Shown one piece after another: positions 33,717 through 42,757 of a stretch of DNA of 64,000 nt. Numbering within the stretch: the first letter of the stretch is position 1; each line of letters opens with the position of its first letter. Source of the stretch: Proteobacteria bacterium UBA1148 (GTDB lineage Bacteria > Pseudomonadota > Gammaproteobacteria > Steroidobacterales > Rariloculaceae); assembly GCA_002311835.1 (NCBI GenBank), contig DBZY01000049.1, forward strand, positions 47,890 through 111,889. Reading direction: 5' to 3'. Position numbers and translations under genes: made by a program. The notes below the pieces were generated by a model that was not told where the DNA came from, ran no database searches, and saw nothing but the letters and a program-made list of their open reading frames with translations.

Positions 33717-36368
33717 ATGAGTAAGTACGTCAGAATTTTTATAATTTTTGGAACATGGGCAGTCGTTGGCTGCATTTGTATCGGTGCCCTAATTTCAGGG
33801 GGGTATTATTACGTAGCGCCAGATCTGCCCCTGGCAGAGGAACTGCGGGACGTGCGCCCGCAAATCCCCTTATCCATCTACAGCCGAGACGGTCGGCTAA
33901 TTGCGCAGTTCGGCAATAGGCGTTCGCCAGTTCCTTACGAAGACATTCCACCGATGATGGTACAGGCGGTCCTCGCCGCAGAGGATGATCGATTCTTTGA
34001 GCACCCGGGCATCGATTATCAGGGGATCCTGCGGGCACTGTGGTATTTTGTGATCAATGCGGGAGATAGCGCCCAGGGTGGTAGCACTATTACGCAGCAG
34101 ATTGCCCGGCAGGAATTCCTTACGCGCGACAGAACTCTGGCGCGAAAGTTCAAGGAGTGGATACTCGCTGTTCGCATCGAAAGGGAGTTCAGTAAAGATG
34201 AGATTCTGGATATTTACCTCAATACGACGTTTCTTGGGCAGCGTTCCTGGGGTGTAGCAGCGGCAGCACAGACCTACTTTGGTAAGGACCTGAGCGAGAT
34301 TAGTCTTTCGGACGCCGCGATTATCGCTGGAATACCTCGGGGACCGTCAATCAATAACCCGTTCAATTCTCCAGTCAACGCCACACAACAGCGCGCCTAC
34401 GTTTTGCGTCGCATGCGCGAGCTGAATTTTATTTCTGATGATGAATCTAGGGTGGCGCTAGCCACGCCGATCGAAGGAAAGCGATTTGCCCCCGAGCAAG
34501 AACTCAAAGCGCCTTATGTTGCAGAAATGGTGCGCGCCGAGGTCCTCGACCGGTTTGGACCAGATGCCTACATTACAACAGGCCTAAAAGTGACAACAAC
34601 TATCGACTCGCGTCTGCAGATGGCTGCGGATGAAGCGCTGTGGCAGTCGCTGATTAATTATGATGAGCGTCATGGCTATCGCGGTCCCTTGACCCGCATC
34701 ACCCTCCCCGAGCCCTTGTCTGCAGATCATGATGTGGATGAGATCAGTGCGGCTCTTACGGAAGACCAACAAAGGGAAATGATCAACTCAAGCTATCCAG
34801 ACGCTAAAAAGGCTGAGTGGAGAGCTTTACTGGAACAATACGCGGCTGTGTCAGGTTTCCGAACTGGATTAGTGGTTGATGTCCAGGAAATACTGTCCAT
34901 TGAAAAACAACTGGATTTGCTGGCTATCGAGGCAGCGCGGACAGAGTTCTTAGATGAAGCCGTAGCAGAAGAGGAAGCTACAGAGATAGAAGAGCCAGTG
35001 CCGGTCTTTCAGGCACAAGTCTATTTTGGTGACCTCGGGATTGTGCTGGTAGATATTGATGCCGTTGCATGGGCGGCCCCTTACGTTAATGAGAATCGTA
35101 GAGGAGCTGCTCCAAAAACTGTAGCAGACGTCCTTCGTCCAGGGGACATTGTCCGATTTAGGCTATCCGAATCTGGGGAATTACGTCTTGGGCAGGTGCC
35201 AGAAGTACAGGGAGCTCTAGCTTCTCTGGACCCGCTTGACGGTGCGATCTCCGCGCTGTCTGGCGGGTTTGATTTCTCACTGAGCAAATACAATCGAGCA
35301 ACTCAATCTAAGCGCCAGCCGGGCTCCGCCTTCAAGCCGTTTGTTTACTCTGCCGCTTTGGAGAAAGGGTTTACCGCGGCTAGCATTTTTAATGATGTGC
35401 ACGTCGTAGTGTCTAGCCAGGCGCTCGAAGGTGTTTGGCGTCCGGAGAATTATTCGGGTCGGGTTAGCGGTCCGACTCGTCTCAGGGAAGCCCTGGTTAA
35501 ATCTTTGAATCTTGTCTCGATCAGGATTGTACAGAGGGCAGGCATGGACCATACAGTCCAGCATGTGAAGGGGTTTGGGTTTGATGACGCGGCATCGCCA
35601 AGGAACCTAACCTTGGCGCTGGGATCCGGTGGGGTAGCCCCACTAGACCTCGTCCGCGGCTACGCAGCATTCGCTAATGGAGGCTTTCTTATTGAGCCGT
35701 ACATCATAGAGAAAATCGAAGATGTGGACGGCACCGAGCTGTACGCGGCTTCTCCAAAACTTGCCTGTATGAATTGCGATGAACCTGAGGAGAGTGAACC
35801 ACTGCTGATACAGAGATTTTCGGATATCTACGCTGGTGAGCGTTACGCTCCCCGTGCCATCAATGCCCAAAATGCCTATCTCATGAACGATATGATGCAA
35901 GATGTAGTACGACGGGGGACAGGGGCGAGAGCATATCGCGAGCTTGGACGCACTGATCTCAGGGGGAAGACAGGCACAACTAATAATCAGCGCGATGCAT
36001 GGTTTGCTGGCTTTAACGGGGATGTAGTTGCAGCAACGTGGGTTGGGTTTGATGAGGATAACTCGTTAGGAAACCTGGAACAGGGAGCACGTACTGCTCT
36101 ACCAATGTGGATTAGTTTTATGCGCGAGGCTCTTGATGGTATGCCTTCCCATGCGATGGAGCGCCCACCTGGAATCGTAGATGTGCGGATCAATCCAGAG
36201 AATGGTCTTGCCACAAGTACTCGTGGCAGGAGTATTTTTGAAAAATTCAGAATGGAACATATTCCAAAGTTGGAACAGACGCGCCCCGAATTGCTACAAG
36301 GGGTGATCACGGGCGATTCTTCGGAGTCTGATAGACCAGAGACGGCGGGGCCAGGATCAATCTTTTAA
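33717..36368 (+). CDS. mrcA: Penicillin-binding protein 1A (bifunctional glycosyltransferase/transpeptidase)
   Basis: Class A PBP that polymerises and crosslinks peptidoglycan. The 883-residue protein has one N-terminal membrane helix (about residues 7-30), the GT51 domain with AEDDRFFEHPGID and GGSTITQQIARQ, an OB-type insertion domain (about 320-500, acidic around residue 420), then the transpeptidase with SxxK in PGSAFKPF, SLN, and GKTGTTNNQRDAWFAGF. The insertion and overall length fit PBP1A of proteobacteria (E. coli 850). ATG 33717 is preferred over GTG 33714. It stands alone; the downstream gene follows after about 47 bases. Confidence 0.95.
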   Translation: MSKYVRIFIIFGTWAVVGCICIGALISGGYYYVAPDLPLAEELRDVRPQIPLSIYSRDGRLIAQFGNRRSPVPYEDIPPMMVQAVLAAEDDRFFEHPGIDYQGILRALWYFVINAGDSAQGGSTITQQIARQEFLTRDRTLARKFKEWILAVRIEREFSKDEILDIYLNTTFLGQRSWGVAAAAQTYFGKDLSEISLSDAAIIAGIPRGPSINNPFNSPVNATQQRAYVLRRMRELNFISDDESRVALATPIEGKRFAPEQELKAPYVAEMVRAEVLDRFGPDAYITTGLKVTTTIDSRLQMAADEALWQSLINYDERHGYRGPLTRITLPEPLSADHDVDEISAALTEDQQREMINSSYPDAKKAEWRALLEQYAAVSGFRTGLVVDVQEILSIEKQLDLLAIEAARTEFLDEAVAEEEATEIEEPVPVFQAQVYFGDLGIVLVDIDAVAWAAPYVNENRRGAAPKTVADVLRPGDIVRFRLSESGELRLGQVPEVQGALASLDPLDGAISALSGGFDFSLSKYNRATQSKRQPGSAFKPFVYSAALEKGFTAASIFNDVHVVVSSQALEGVWRPENYSGRVSGPTRLREALVKSLNLVSIRIVQRAGMDHTVQHVKGFGFDDAASPRNLTLALGSGGVAPLDLVRGYAAFANGGFLIEPYIIEKIEDVDGTELYAASPKLACMNCDEPEESEPLLIQRFSDIYAGERYAPRAINAQNAYLMNDMMQDVVRRGTGARAYRELGRTDLRGKTGTTNNQRDAWFAGFNGDVVAATWVGFDEDNSLGNLEQGARTALPMWISFMREALDGMPSHAMERPPGIVDVRINPENGLATSTRGRSIFEKFRMEHIPKLEQTRPELLQGVITGDSSESDRPETAGPGSIF

Positions 36369-36415
36369 AGACTAAGTCCCTGCCGCGGGCAGGTTTCATG
36401 AGGAGAAGTACTGCT

Positions 36416-37027
36416 ATGGCTTGGCGTGGGCTTGGTAGTGCTGAACTGCGGGGGCGCTTAGCACAGGAGGCGGCCCGGATTATTAGTGAACAAGGTGTAC
36501 AGGACTATGGCCTTGCTAAACGGAAGGCGGCCCAACGTCTAGGGGTCCGAGAAGCGGGCGCACTCCCCAGTAACTCAGAAATAGAGACGTGCGTGACGGA
36601 GTGGCAGCGGATTTTTGAACCCGAAAGCCACCGGAATCGACTCAAAGAACTGCGGTGCTTGGCCGTCGATATAATGACGTTTTTATCTCCATTTGAGCCA
36701 AGGTTGACGGGATCGGTCCTGACCGGAGCCATCACGGCGAATTTCCCAATTGAGATACATCTTTTTACGGATGCACCGGAGGAGGTTATCTTGAAGCTTG
36801 AGGAAAGTGGTATTCACTACAGGGATTGTGAACGGCGCCACCGATACAGTGATCAACGTATCTCGATTATTCCAGGTTATCGGTTCACGTTTCAGGGTGA
36901 GCGGGTCGCCGCATTAGTTTTTCCCGAGAAGGGACTGAGGCAGGCGCCCATGAGCCTAGTCGACCGACGTCCTATGCCGCGGGCACACAGGGCCCGGGTA
37001 CTTGCTATATTGCAAGATACGGCCTGA
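36416..37027 (+). CDS. Conserved hypothetical, nucleotidyltransferase-like protein
   Basis: A 203-residue soluble protein. After an N-terminal helical part (RLAQEAARIISEQGVQDYGLAKRKAAQ, conserved ahead of such domains) a putative nucleotidyltransferase-like core has LTGSVLTGAITANFPIEIHLFTD, resembling the G-S...D-hD-h-h pattern of that fold, though the usual GS and DxD residues are not all clear. No activity can be assigned. I start at ATG 36416 because AGGAGA (36400-36405) then serves as ribosome site; the alternative ATG at 36398 overlaps that site. It ends 19 bases from the convergent gltA stop. Confidence 0.6.
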   Translation: MAWRGLGSAELRGRLAQEAARIISEQGVQDYGLAKRKAAQRLGVREAGALPSNSEIETCVTEWQRIFEPESHRNRLKELRCLAVDIMTFLSPFEPRLTGSVLTGAITANFPIEIHLFTDAPEEVILKLEESGIHYRDCERRHRYSDQRISIIPGYRFTFQGERVAALVFPEKGLRQAPMSLVDRRPMPRAHRARVLAILQDTA

Positions 37028-37046
37028 TCGTATGCCGTCAGAGCGC

Positions 37047-38351
37047 CTAGCGATCGGCAATGGGTTGATAGTCTCTTTGGGCTCGACCGATATAGAGTTG
37101 CCGTGGTCGGCCAATGCGTGACTCGGGATCTCTAACCATTTCTCTCCACTGAGCCGCCCATCCGACGGTTCGAGCAATGGCAAACATCACGGTGAACATG
37201 GCTTTCGGGATGCCAAGGGCTTGGTAGATGATGCCCGAATAAAAGTCGACATTAGGGTAAAGATTTTTTTCTATGAAGTATGAATCCTTCAAGGCGATTT
37301 GTTCCAGCTCCAGCGCCAGCTCGAATAGTGGTGTGTCCTCTCCTTGATCGAGTTTTTCCAATACGCGGTGGCACATCTGCCGAATGATCGTCGCACGTGG
37401 GTCATGATTCTTGTAGACCCTATGTCCAAATCCCATCAACCGAAAAGAATCATTCTTGTCTTTGGCTCTTGCAATGTATTTATTTATGTTCTTGGCGTTG
37501 CCAATCTCTTCAAGCATGTTGATGACCGCCTCGTTGGCACCACCGTGAGCGGGCCCCCAAAGCGCTGAAATGCCTGCTGAAATAGCTGAGTAAGGATTCG
37601 TGCCTGAACTACCAGCTAGCCTAACGGTCGAAGTACTGCAGTTTTGCTCATGGTCGGCATGTAGGACGAATAAAAGATTGAGAGCCTCTGCTGAGACGGG
37701 ATCAACCTCGTAGGATCCTGATTGCGCTGGAACAGAAAAAAACATGTTCAATAGATTGCTGCAGTAATCGAGTTCGTTCTTTGGGTAAACGAACGGTTGT
37801 CCAAGTGAGTGTTTATAGGCAGCAGCAGCAATTGTGGGGATCTTAGCCATGATGCGGTGTGAAAATACATCACGATCCGCCGAATCCTGTATATCGGTTG
37901 TGTCGTGGTAAAACGCGGACATACACGCGACAACGCCGGAAACCATAGCCATTGGGTGCGCATCATGGTGGAAACCATTGAAGAACCGCAGGAACGATTC
38001 ATGTAACATGGTGTGAGTTCGGATCGATTCGTCAAAGGCATTAAGCTCGCTTTCAGTCGGAAGCTCGCCATATAGCAATAGGAAAGCTACCTCAATGAAG
38101 GTGGATTGCTCAGCCAGTTGTTCGATAGGGTAACCTCTGTACATGAGCACACCCTGTTCGCCATCAATGTAGGTAATGGCACTGGAACAGCCGGCTGTGG
38201 AGCCGAAGCCGAGATCGTAGGTGAACACACCCTGTTTGCCGTACAGCGATGAGATGTCAAGCACACTAGGACCAACGGTTCCTGTACGACGCTGGAGTTC
38301 AAACTCCGCTCCAGATTCTGTGTTTTTTAGGCTGTAAGGCTTGTCGCTCAT
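37047..38351 (-). CDS. gltA: Citrate synthase (type II)
   Basis: First enzyme of the citrate cycle. The 434-residue product (E. coli 427) has the N-terminal beta domain typical of the NADH-regulated hexameric class ([19 protein letters not shown]), then the catalytic histidines in [12 protein letters not shown] and GFGHRVYK and the aspartate in [16 protein letters not shown] 38351 is chosen over a start three codons earlier. An extended -10 promoter is visible about 120 bases upstream. It is clearly distinct from prpC at 25 kb, so the genome carries both enzymes. Confidence 0.96.
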   Translation of the reverse strand: MSDKPYSLKNTESGAEFELQRRTGTVGPSVLDISSLYGKQGVFTYDLGFGSTAGCSSAITYIDGEQGVLMYRGYPIEQLAEQSTFIEVAFLLLYGELPTESELNAFDESIRTHTMLHESFLRFFNGFHHDAHPMAMVSGVVACMSAFYHDTTDIQDSADRDVFSHRIMAKIPTIAAAAYKHSLGQPFVYPKNELDYCSNLLNMFFSVPAQSGSYEVDPVSAEALNLLFVLHADHEQNCSTSTVRLAGSSGTNPYSAISAGISALWGPAHGGANEAVINMLEEIGNAKNINKYIARAKDKNDSFRLMGFGHRVYKNHDPRATIIRQMCHRVLEKLDQGEDTPLFELALELEQIALKDSYFIEKNLYPNVDFYSGIIYQALGIPKAMFTVMFAIARTVGWAAQWREMVRDPESRIGRPRQLYIGRAQRDYQPIADR

Positions 38352-38470
38352 TACGCGCACCTAGCTCCTTCAGAATTTTTATAACCGTTCTTGGCCAAGG
38401 ACAGGCTCAAAGAATACGGCGCGCGCGTTTCAGACCGGCTTGAGGCCATCAATCACGACATAGACAAAGT

Positions 38471-38479
38471 ATTATAGCA
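38471..38479 (-). promoter_or_regulatory. Candidate gltA promoter (extended -10)
   Basis: On the minus strand TGCTATAAT combines a perfect -10 hexamer (38476-38471) with the TGn extension that can replace a -35 element; no convincing -35 is present. It would start transcription near 38464, giving a leader of about 110 bases before the gltA ATG, and lies between rpmE and gltA. Confidence 0.5.
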
Positions 38480-38528
38480 GAGGGCTCGTACGCTCGGTTG
38501 TGCGCAATGGGTGATTGCGTTGGCAGAC

Positions 38529-38753
38529 CTAATTTTCTTTCTTCGAGCTAGACGAGAGTCCGTAACGACGGCGAAATTTGTCGACCCGTCCGCCGCTGTC
38601 AATAATTTTTTGTTTTCCGGTATAGAAAGGATGACAGGCGGAACAGACTTCTACCTGCAAATCTTTCCTGAGGGTCGACCGGGTAGTGAATTCGTTGCCA
38701 CAGCTACAGGCTACCTTGGTCTCGCCATACTCTGGGTGAATATCGGGTTTCAT
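38529..38753 (-). CDS. rpmE: 50S ribosomal protein L31 (zinc-binding type)
   Basis: A 74-residue L31 with the four-cysteine/histidine zinc layout CSC near residue 16 and [13 protein letters not shown] near residue 37, so it is the C+ (zinc-containing) form rather than the zinc-free paralogue. The start at ATG 38753 gives the usual N-terminus [11 protein letters not shown]; an in-frame extension to 38810 has no L31 similarity. It lies beside the candidate replication origin. Confidence 0.95.
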   Translation of the reverse strand: MKPDIHPEYGETKVACSCGNEFTTRSTLRKDLQVEVCSACHPFYTGKQKIIDSGGRVDKFRRRYGLSSSSKKEN

Positions 38754-38790
38754 GCCGCGGTCTTCTAAAAAAGGGCGCGTGAGCATACTG

Positions 38791-39098
38791 CCCTGATCGC
38801 TAGAAGACAAGATTAAAAGGAAACGAGGGCAGAGTAGATTATTGAAATAACGCCTAAGATTCAGATCTGAAACAAAAAAGAACCCTTATCCACAGATCCT
38901 GTGAATAACTCTGTGGAGGACATCAAACATTTTGTCTGAACTCTGCTACTTGCGGTGGTTTTCATAGATTGGTGAAAAAACGATCATTATGTATATATTC
39001 TTAAAAAACAATAAGTTATACATATAAGATAAATCTTTTTTGGAGAATAAGGTCGCAACGAGATTGTTTATGAGGCCTGCTCCCAAAGTTGTGTATAA
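38791..39098. other. Candidate chromosomal replication origin (oriC-like)
   Basis: The gene-free 367 bases between rpmE and rdgB hold three strict DnaA boxes of the TTATnCACA type: TTATCCACA (38886-38894), TGTGAATAA (38900-38908, reverse box) and TGTGTATAA (39090-39098, reverse box). A near-match TTATACATA is at 39016-39024 and a weak TGTGGAGGA at 38912-38920. About 75 bases (38975-39050) are strongly AT-rich, as for an unwinding element. Four GATC sites occur at 38795, 38864, 38895 and 38982. dnaA, gidA and mioC, frequent oriC neighbours, are not in the window. Assignment is inference from motif clustering. Confidence 0.6.
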
Positions 39099-39120
39099 AA
39101 AGCTGCGTGTGCCTCACTAA

Positions 39121-39738
39121 CTATGGTTTTCTGGGGAGGGTCGCTAAGGCGAACTGAATCTCGGATAGCGCACGACCTCGGTGACTGACCCGATTTTTAA
39201 CTTCAGAGGGAAGCTCGGCCGCCGTGGCCTTTAGCTCGGGATCGAAGAATACTGGGTCGTAGCCGAAACCTAACTCCCCACGGGGCTTCCGGGTGATAAG
39301 ACCTGGCCATATACCTGAACCAATTAAAGGAAAGGGATTCTGAGGGGCTACTAAAGCTACTATCACACAATAGAATTGTGCGCTCCGTTTTTCGTCCGCC
39401 ACATCCTCCAAAAGTGCCAGCAACTTCGTAACATTGTCGCAATCCTGGTTATCTGGGCCAGCGAAACGAGCAGAATTAATGCCTGGAGCACCTGCGAGTG
39501 CGTCCACCACAAGACCAGAATCATCGGCGATTGTTGGGAGGCTAGTTGCTGCGGCCACATGGCGAGCCTTCAGAAGCGCGTTTTCTACGAAGGTGTTGCT
39601 AGTTTCCTCTATTGACTCCACGCCGAACTCGCTTTGGGGTAACACCTCTATACTGGAGGGCGCAAGCAACGCCTGAATTTCTGAGAGTTTGCCAGAATTC
39701 CCACTAGCGAGAACCCAGCGACGCGGAGTGTTGGTCAC
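39121..39738 (-). CDS. rdgB: Non-canonical purine NTP pyrophosphatase (ITPase/XTPase)
   Basis: House-cleaning enzyme hydrolysing dITP/XTP. The 205-residue product has [18 protein letters not shown] (nucleotide-binding SGNxGKxxE), the metal site [27 protein letters not shown] and [11 protein letters not shown] near the C-terminus. Start GTG 39738 overlaps the rph stop by four bases (GTGA), so rph-rdgB are a coupled pair, a common gammaproteobacterial arrangement. The stop lies 22 bases from the last DnaA box of the candidate origin. Confidence 0.95.
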   Translation of the reverse strand: MTNTPRRWVLASGNSGKLSEIQALLAPSSIEVLPQSEFGVESIEETSNTFVENALLKARHVAAATSLPTIADDSGLVVDALAGAPGINSARFAGPDNQDCDNVTKLLALLEDVADEKRSAQFYCVIVALVAPQNPFPLIGSGIWPGLITRKPRGELGFGYDPVFFDPELKATAAELPSEVKNRVSHRGRALSEIQFALATLPRKP

Positions 39739-40451
39739 CGACCCAGAGCCTCGGCCTGTTTCGTCAGCAGCAGCCGTATGCCTTTTGTTGCGAGATCCAG
39801 TAACTGGTCTAGTTCCCCTCGTTGGAAAGCATGTCCCTCGGCTGTCCCTTGCACCTCAACGAATCCGCTCGCCTCGTTCATCACAATATTCATATCTGTT
39901 TCCGCTTCAGCATCCTCGGCATAGTCGAGATCAAGTATTGGCATGCCTTTGTAAATGCCGACGGATACAGCGGCTATCTGGCCATGTAGAGGGTTGCTTT
40001 TAAGCTCGCCTTCTTTCATCAATTTGGCGATTGCGAGGGCAAGAGCCACATAACCACCGGTAATCGCAGCGGTGCGTGTGCCGCCATCAGCCTGTAGGAC
40101 ATCGCAGTCAACAGTGATTGTACGTTCTCCCAGTGCTACACGATCCACAGCTGCCCTTAAGCTACGACCGATGAGCCGCTGAATCTCCAATGTTCGCCCG
40201 CCCTGTTTACCCCTTACAGCCTCGCGAGGATTTCGAGTATGGGTAGCGCGGGGCAGCATGCCGTACTCTGCTGTGACCCATCCCTCACCCCGGCCTTTGA
40301 GGAAATGTGGGACCTTATGCTCAAGACTCGCGGTAGCCAGCACTCTCGTCTTTCCAAACTCCATCAATACCGATCCTTCGGCGTAGCTCGCGAAATTCGT
40401 GGAGAATTGAACGAGCCGCATTTCCTCTGTACTGCGTCCACTTGGGCGCAT
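39735..40451 (-). CDS. rph: Ribonuclease PH
   Basis: Phosphorolytic 3'-5' exoribonuclease trimming tRNA 3' ends. ATG 40451 gives 238 residues, the family norm, and has an AGGAG ribosome site seven bases upstream; the longer reading to 40547 is dismissed. Motifs: [70 protein letters not shown] and the C-terminal [16 protein letters not shown] metal region. The full length distinguishes it from the frameshifted rph of E. coli K-12. Confidence 0.96.
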   Translation of the reverse strand: MRPSGRSTEEMRLVQFSTNFASYAEGSVLMEFGKTRVLATASLEHKVPHFLKGRGEGWVTAEYGMLPRATHTRNPREAVRGKQGGRTLEIQRLIGRSLRAAVDRVALGERTITVDCDVLQADGGTRTAAITGGYVALALAIAKLMKEGELKSNPLHGQIAAVSVGIYKGMPILDLDYAEDAEAETDMNIVMNEASGFVEVQGTAEGHAFQRGELDQLLDLATKGIRLLLTKQAEALGR

Positions 40452-40473
40452 GGTTAACTCCTCAAATATACAG

Positions 40474-40668
40474 TCAAAGTAGTACCGCGACGCTTGTGAG
40501 AGGGACAAGAGGGTCTTTCCCAACGTCTTCACGGTGTTTCTTGGCACAACGCCCCATTACATCGATTGCTACGAGCAGAGAACTCTTTGCATCCGTAATG
40601 ATATGCACCTGACTCGGGGGTTTCTGGTAGTTATCCGCCAAACTTTGCTCTGTGGGGTCTATTTTCAT
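40474..40668 (-). CDS. Possible small ORF of unknown function upstream of rph
   Basis: A 64-codon ORF on the minus strand in the roughly 340-base gap between rph and yicC, with ordinary codon use and a [20 protein letters not shown] core, but no family I recognise and no strong ribosome site. It may simply be leader sequence of rph. The rest of the gap (40669-40795) should carry the yicC promoter; a TATGAT at about 40763 is the best -10 and lacks a clear -35. Confidence 0.2.
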   Translation of the reverse strand: MKIDPTEQSLADNYQKPPSQVHIITDAKSSLLVAIDVMGRCAKKHREDVGKDPLVPLTSVAVLL

Positions 40669-40795
40669 GCCGAGGCTCGTGCCAGTCTTGCGTATATCTT
40701 AGACTTTAAGGACCTTGTGTGCCTCAATTTATTTAAAACTTAGTTCTTAACTGATCCATAGCTATGATTCATAGACAATGAAGGTGGTGTCCACT

Positions 40796-41662
40796 ATGCC
40801 GAACAGCATGACAGGTTTTGCTAATGTCGAAGTGACGGTGGAGCCATTCCAGCTTATCTGGGAGCTTCGTAGTGTCAATCATCGCTTTTTAGAGATTGGC
40901 ATTCGCTTGCCCGAGGACTTGCGGCGACTGGAGCACATTTGCCGGGAGCGTATAAATGAGGCTCTCGGGCGCGGTAAAGTGGATTGCACCTTAAAGGTTA
41001 AGCTGACCAAAGGTCACGCTCAGGAGATTAGGTTGCAACATGATGTCCTCATGCGCTTGCAAGCGGCGCAGAATCGGGCGCAAGAGAGCCTTCCTGGCGC
41101 TCAATCGCTGACGGTTGGTGAGCTTCTTCGTTGGCCGGGCGTACTTGAAGAAACAACTTATGAACCGGCGTCTTTAGAGGTTCCTATAATGCGTGCACTT
41201 GATAATGCTCTCCAGTCTTTGGGGGGCGCCCGGCAGCGAGAGGGGGAGCATATATACACGCTGTTGGAACTGCGGTGTAATAAAATATTGCGCATCATTT
41301 CGCAAATTCGGCCCCGTATTGGGCGTGTCGAGAAGCGCTATCGTGAGAAGCTCCAGGAACGGTGTGGTCGATTGGATATTGAGGTGAATCCCGAGAGACT
41401 GGAGCAGGAAATAGCGTTGCTTACGCAACGTTTAGATATCTCTGAAGAGATAGATCGTCTCGAGGGGCATGTTAAAGAGGCGCTCGTTGTATTGGTTCGA
41501 GAAGACCCCATAGGAAGACGGCTGGATTTTCTTATCCAGGAACTCAACCGTGAGGCCAACACATTGGCTTCGAAATCACAAGATGTGGACTTAACGCGTG
41601 ACGCCGTAGAGATAAAGGTTTTGATCGAACAAATGCGTGAACAAGCACAGAATCTGGAGTAG
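40796..41662 (+). CDS. yicC: YicC-family endoribonuclease
   Basis: YicC proteins are endoribonucleases implicated in small-RNA turnover and stress. The 288-residue product (E. coli 287) starts SMTGFAN, has WELRSVNHRFLEIGIRLPE and the C-terminal KxLxxxMxEQxQN-like region, with the DUF1732 part containing DRLEGHVKEALVVL and GRRLDFLIQELNREANT. I use ATG 40796, preceded by AAGGTGGT; an ATG at 40778 is an alternative. It leads a yicC-gmk-rpoZ-spoT-ridA-recG run and faces rph divergently, as in E. coli. Confidence 0.93.
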   Translation: MPNSMTGFANVEVTVEPFQLIWELRSVNHRFLEIGIRLPEDLRRLEHICRERINEALGRGKVDCTLKVKLTKGHAQEIRLQHDVLMRLQAAQNRAQESLPGAQSLTVGELLRWPGVLEETTYEPASLEVPIMRALDNALQSLGGARQREGEHIYTLLELRCNKILRIISQIRPRIGRVEKRYREKLQERCGRLDIEVNPERLEQEIALLTQRLDISEEIDRLEGHVKEALVVLVREDPIGRRLDFLIQELNREANTLASKSQDVDLTRDAVEIKVLIEQMREQAQNLE

Positions 41663-41666
41663 TTGA

Positions 41667-42299
41667 GTGCTCTCCGGTAAGCATGGTCGTCTAGTCGTTG
41701 TTTCGGCACCATCTGGCGCGGGTAAAACCACACTCGTTCACGAGATAATTCGACGCCATCCAGAAATTAGGCTTTCAATCTCCTACACGACCAGACCCCC
41801 TAGAAAATCAGAAACAAATGGTAGGGATTATTTCTTCGTAAATGAGAATAAATTCCACGCGATGCTTTTAAGCGATGCATTTTTGGAGTCAGCTCGCGTA
41901 TTTGGTCACTGGTACGGCACCAGCTGGGAGTATGTGAGTGGCTTTCTGAAACAAGGTAATACAGTCTTACTTGAAATAGACTGGCAGGGCGCTAACCAGG
42001 TTTGCTTGCGCATGCCAGAAGCGATAGGGATATTCATCCTACCTCCCAACCGACAAGAGCTGGAGCGACGGCTTAGAGGTCGAGGTACGGATTCAGATGG
42101 GGCCATAAGCAGGCGATTGCGGGATGCGCTCACAGATATGTTGCACTGGAAAGAGTTTGATTACGTTCTGGTTAGCGATGATGTTGGGAAGTGTGCTGAT
42201 GCATTTGAAGGCATACTCGATGGTCAGGGTGAGCTGAATCGCGTGAATTCACTGCCCACCCAAGAGAGAGTCGCACAGATTCTAGATTCTGATACGTAA
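41667..42299 (+). CDS. gmk: Guanylate kinase
   Basis: Phosphorylates GMP to GDP. The 210-residue enzyme has the P-loop SAPSGAGKTTL, GMP-binding segment SISYTTRPPRKSETNGRDYFFV, and LEIDWQGANQV, with the lid region RLRGRGTDSDGAISRRL. Start GTG 41667, four bases after yicC. It supplies GDP/GTP to the same operon's stringent-response gene spoT, a functional link conserved in E. coli gmk-rpoZ-spoT. Confidence 0.96.
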   Translation: MLSGKHGRLVVVSAPSGAGKTTLVHEIIRRHPEIRLSISYTTRPPRKSETNGRDYFFVNENKFHAMLLSDAFLESARVFGHWYGTSWEYVSGFLKQGNTVLLEIDWQGANQVCLRMPEAIGIFILPPNRQELERRLRGRGTDSDGAISRRLRDALTDMLHWKEFDYVLVSDDVGKCADAFEGILDGQGELNRVNSLPTQERVAQILDSDT

Positions 42300-42309
42300 G
42301 TCTGTTCCG

Positions 42310-42324
42310 GTACGCTTCGCGTAC
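42310..42324. other. Small hairpin between gmk and rpoZ
   Basis: GTACGC (42310-42315), loop TTC, GCGTAC (42319-42324): a perfect six-pair stem with a tight loop just after the gmk stop. No T-tract follows, so it may stabilise or pause RNA rather than terminate. The remaining gap to rpoZ holds the AAGGAG ribosome site. Confidence 0.35.
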
Positions 42325-42408
42325 ACCCTGGCTGTTGAAACGTTGTGGCGACCGTCAGGGCTATTGCAGTAAACTGGCGGTAAGAACTAAATTTAAGGAG
42401 GGTGCATA

Positions 42409-42702
42409 GTGGCCCGAATAACTGTAGAAGATTGCGTCGAAAAAGTAGAGAACATGTTTCAGTTGGTTCTAGTGACCGCAAAGCGTGCTCGCCAGCTGGC
42501 TAATGGAGCCGAGCCTAAGGTGGCTTGGGAAAACGACAAGCCCACGGTCGTCGCACTCCGTGAAGTCGCAGAGGGCCATATCACCGAGAGTATCCTCGAA
42601 GAGCGGGATGAGCCCGTTGAGAATTTACTCGAGGTAGGACAGGAAGAGTCCAGTCTTACAGACGATTTACTTCATGCTCGACCGATTTCTATCGGCGGCT
42701 GA
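42409..42702 (+). CDS. rpoZ: DNA-directed RNA polymerase omega subunit
   Basis: Omega assists assembly of the beta-prime subunit and forms part of a ppGpp site. The 97-residue product begins [20 protein letters not shown] with [11 protein letters not shown] and VALREVAEG, the family core. Start is GTG 42409 with a strong AAGGAGGG ribosome site seven bases upstream. Adjacent to spoT, as in E. coli. Confidence 0.95.
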   Translation: MARITVEDCVEKVENMFQLVLVTAKRARQLANGAEPKVAWENDKPTVVALREVAEGHITESILEERDEPVENLLEVGQEESSLTDDLLHARPISIGG

Positions 42703-42757
42703 CGAGTGAGACTTGCGTGCCCGGCACGCCGATCTGGGCGACGTTTGGGAGCTCACC

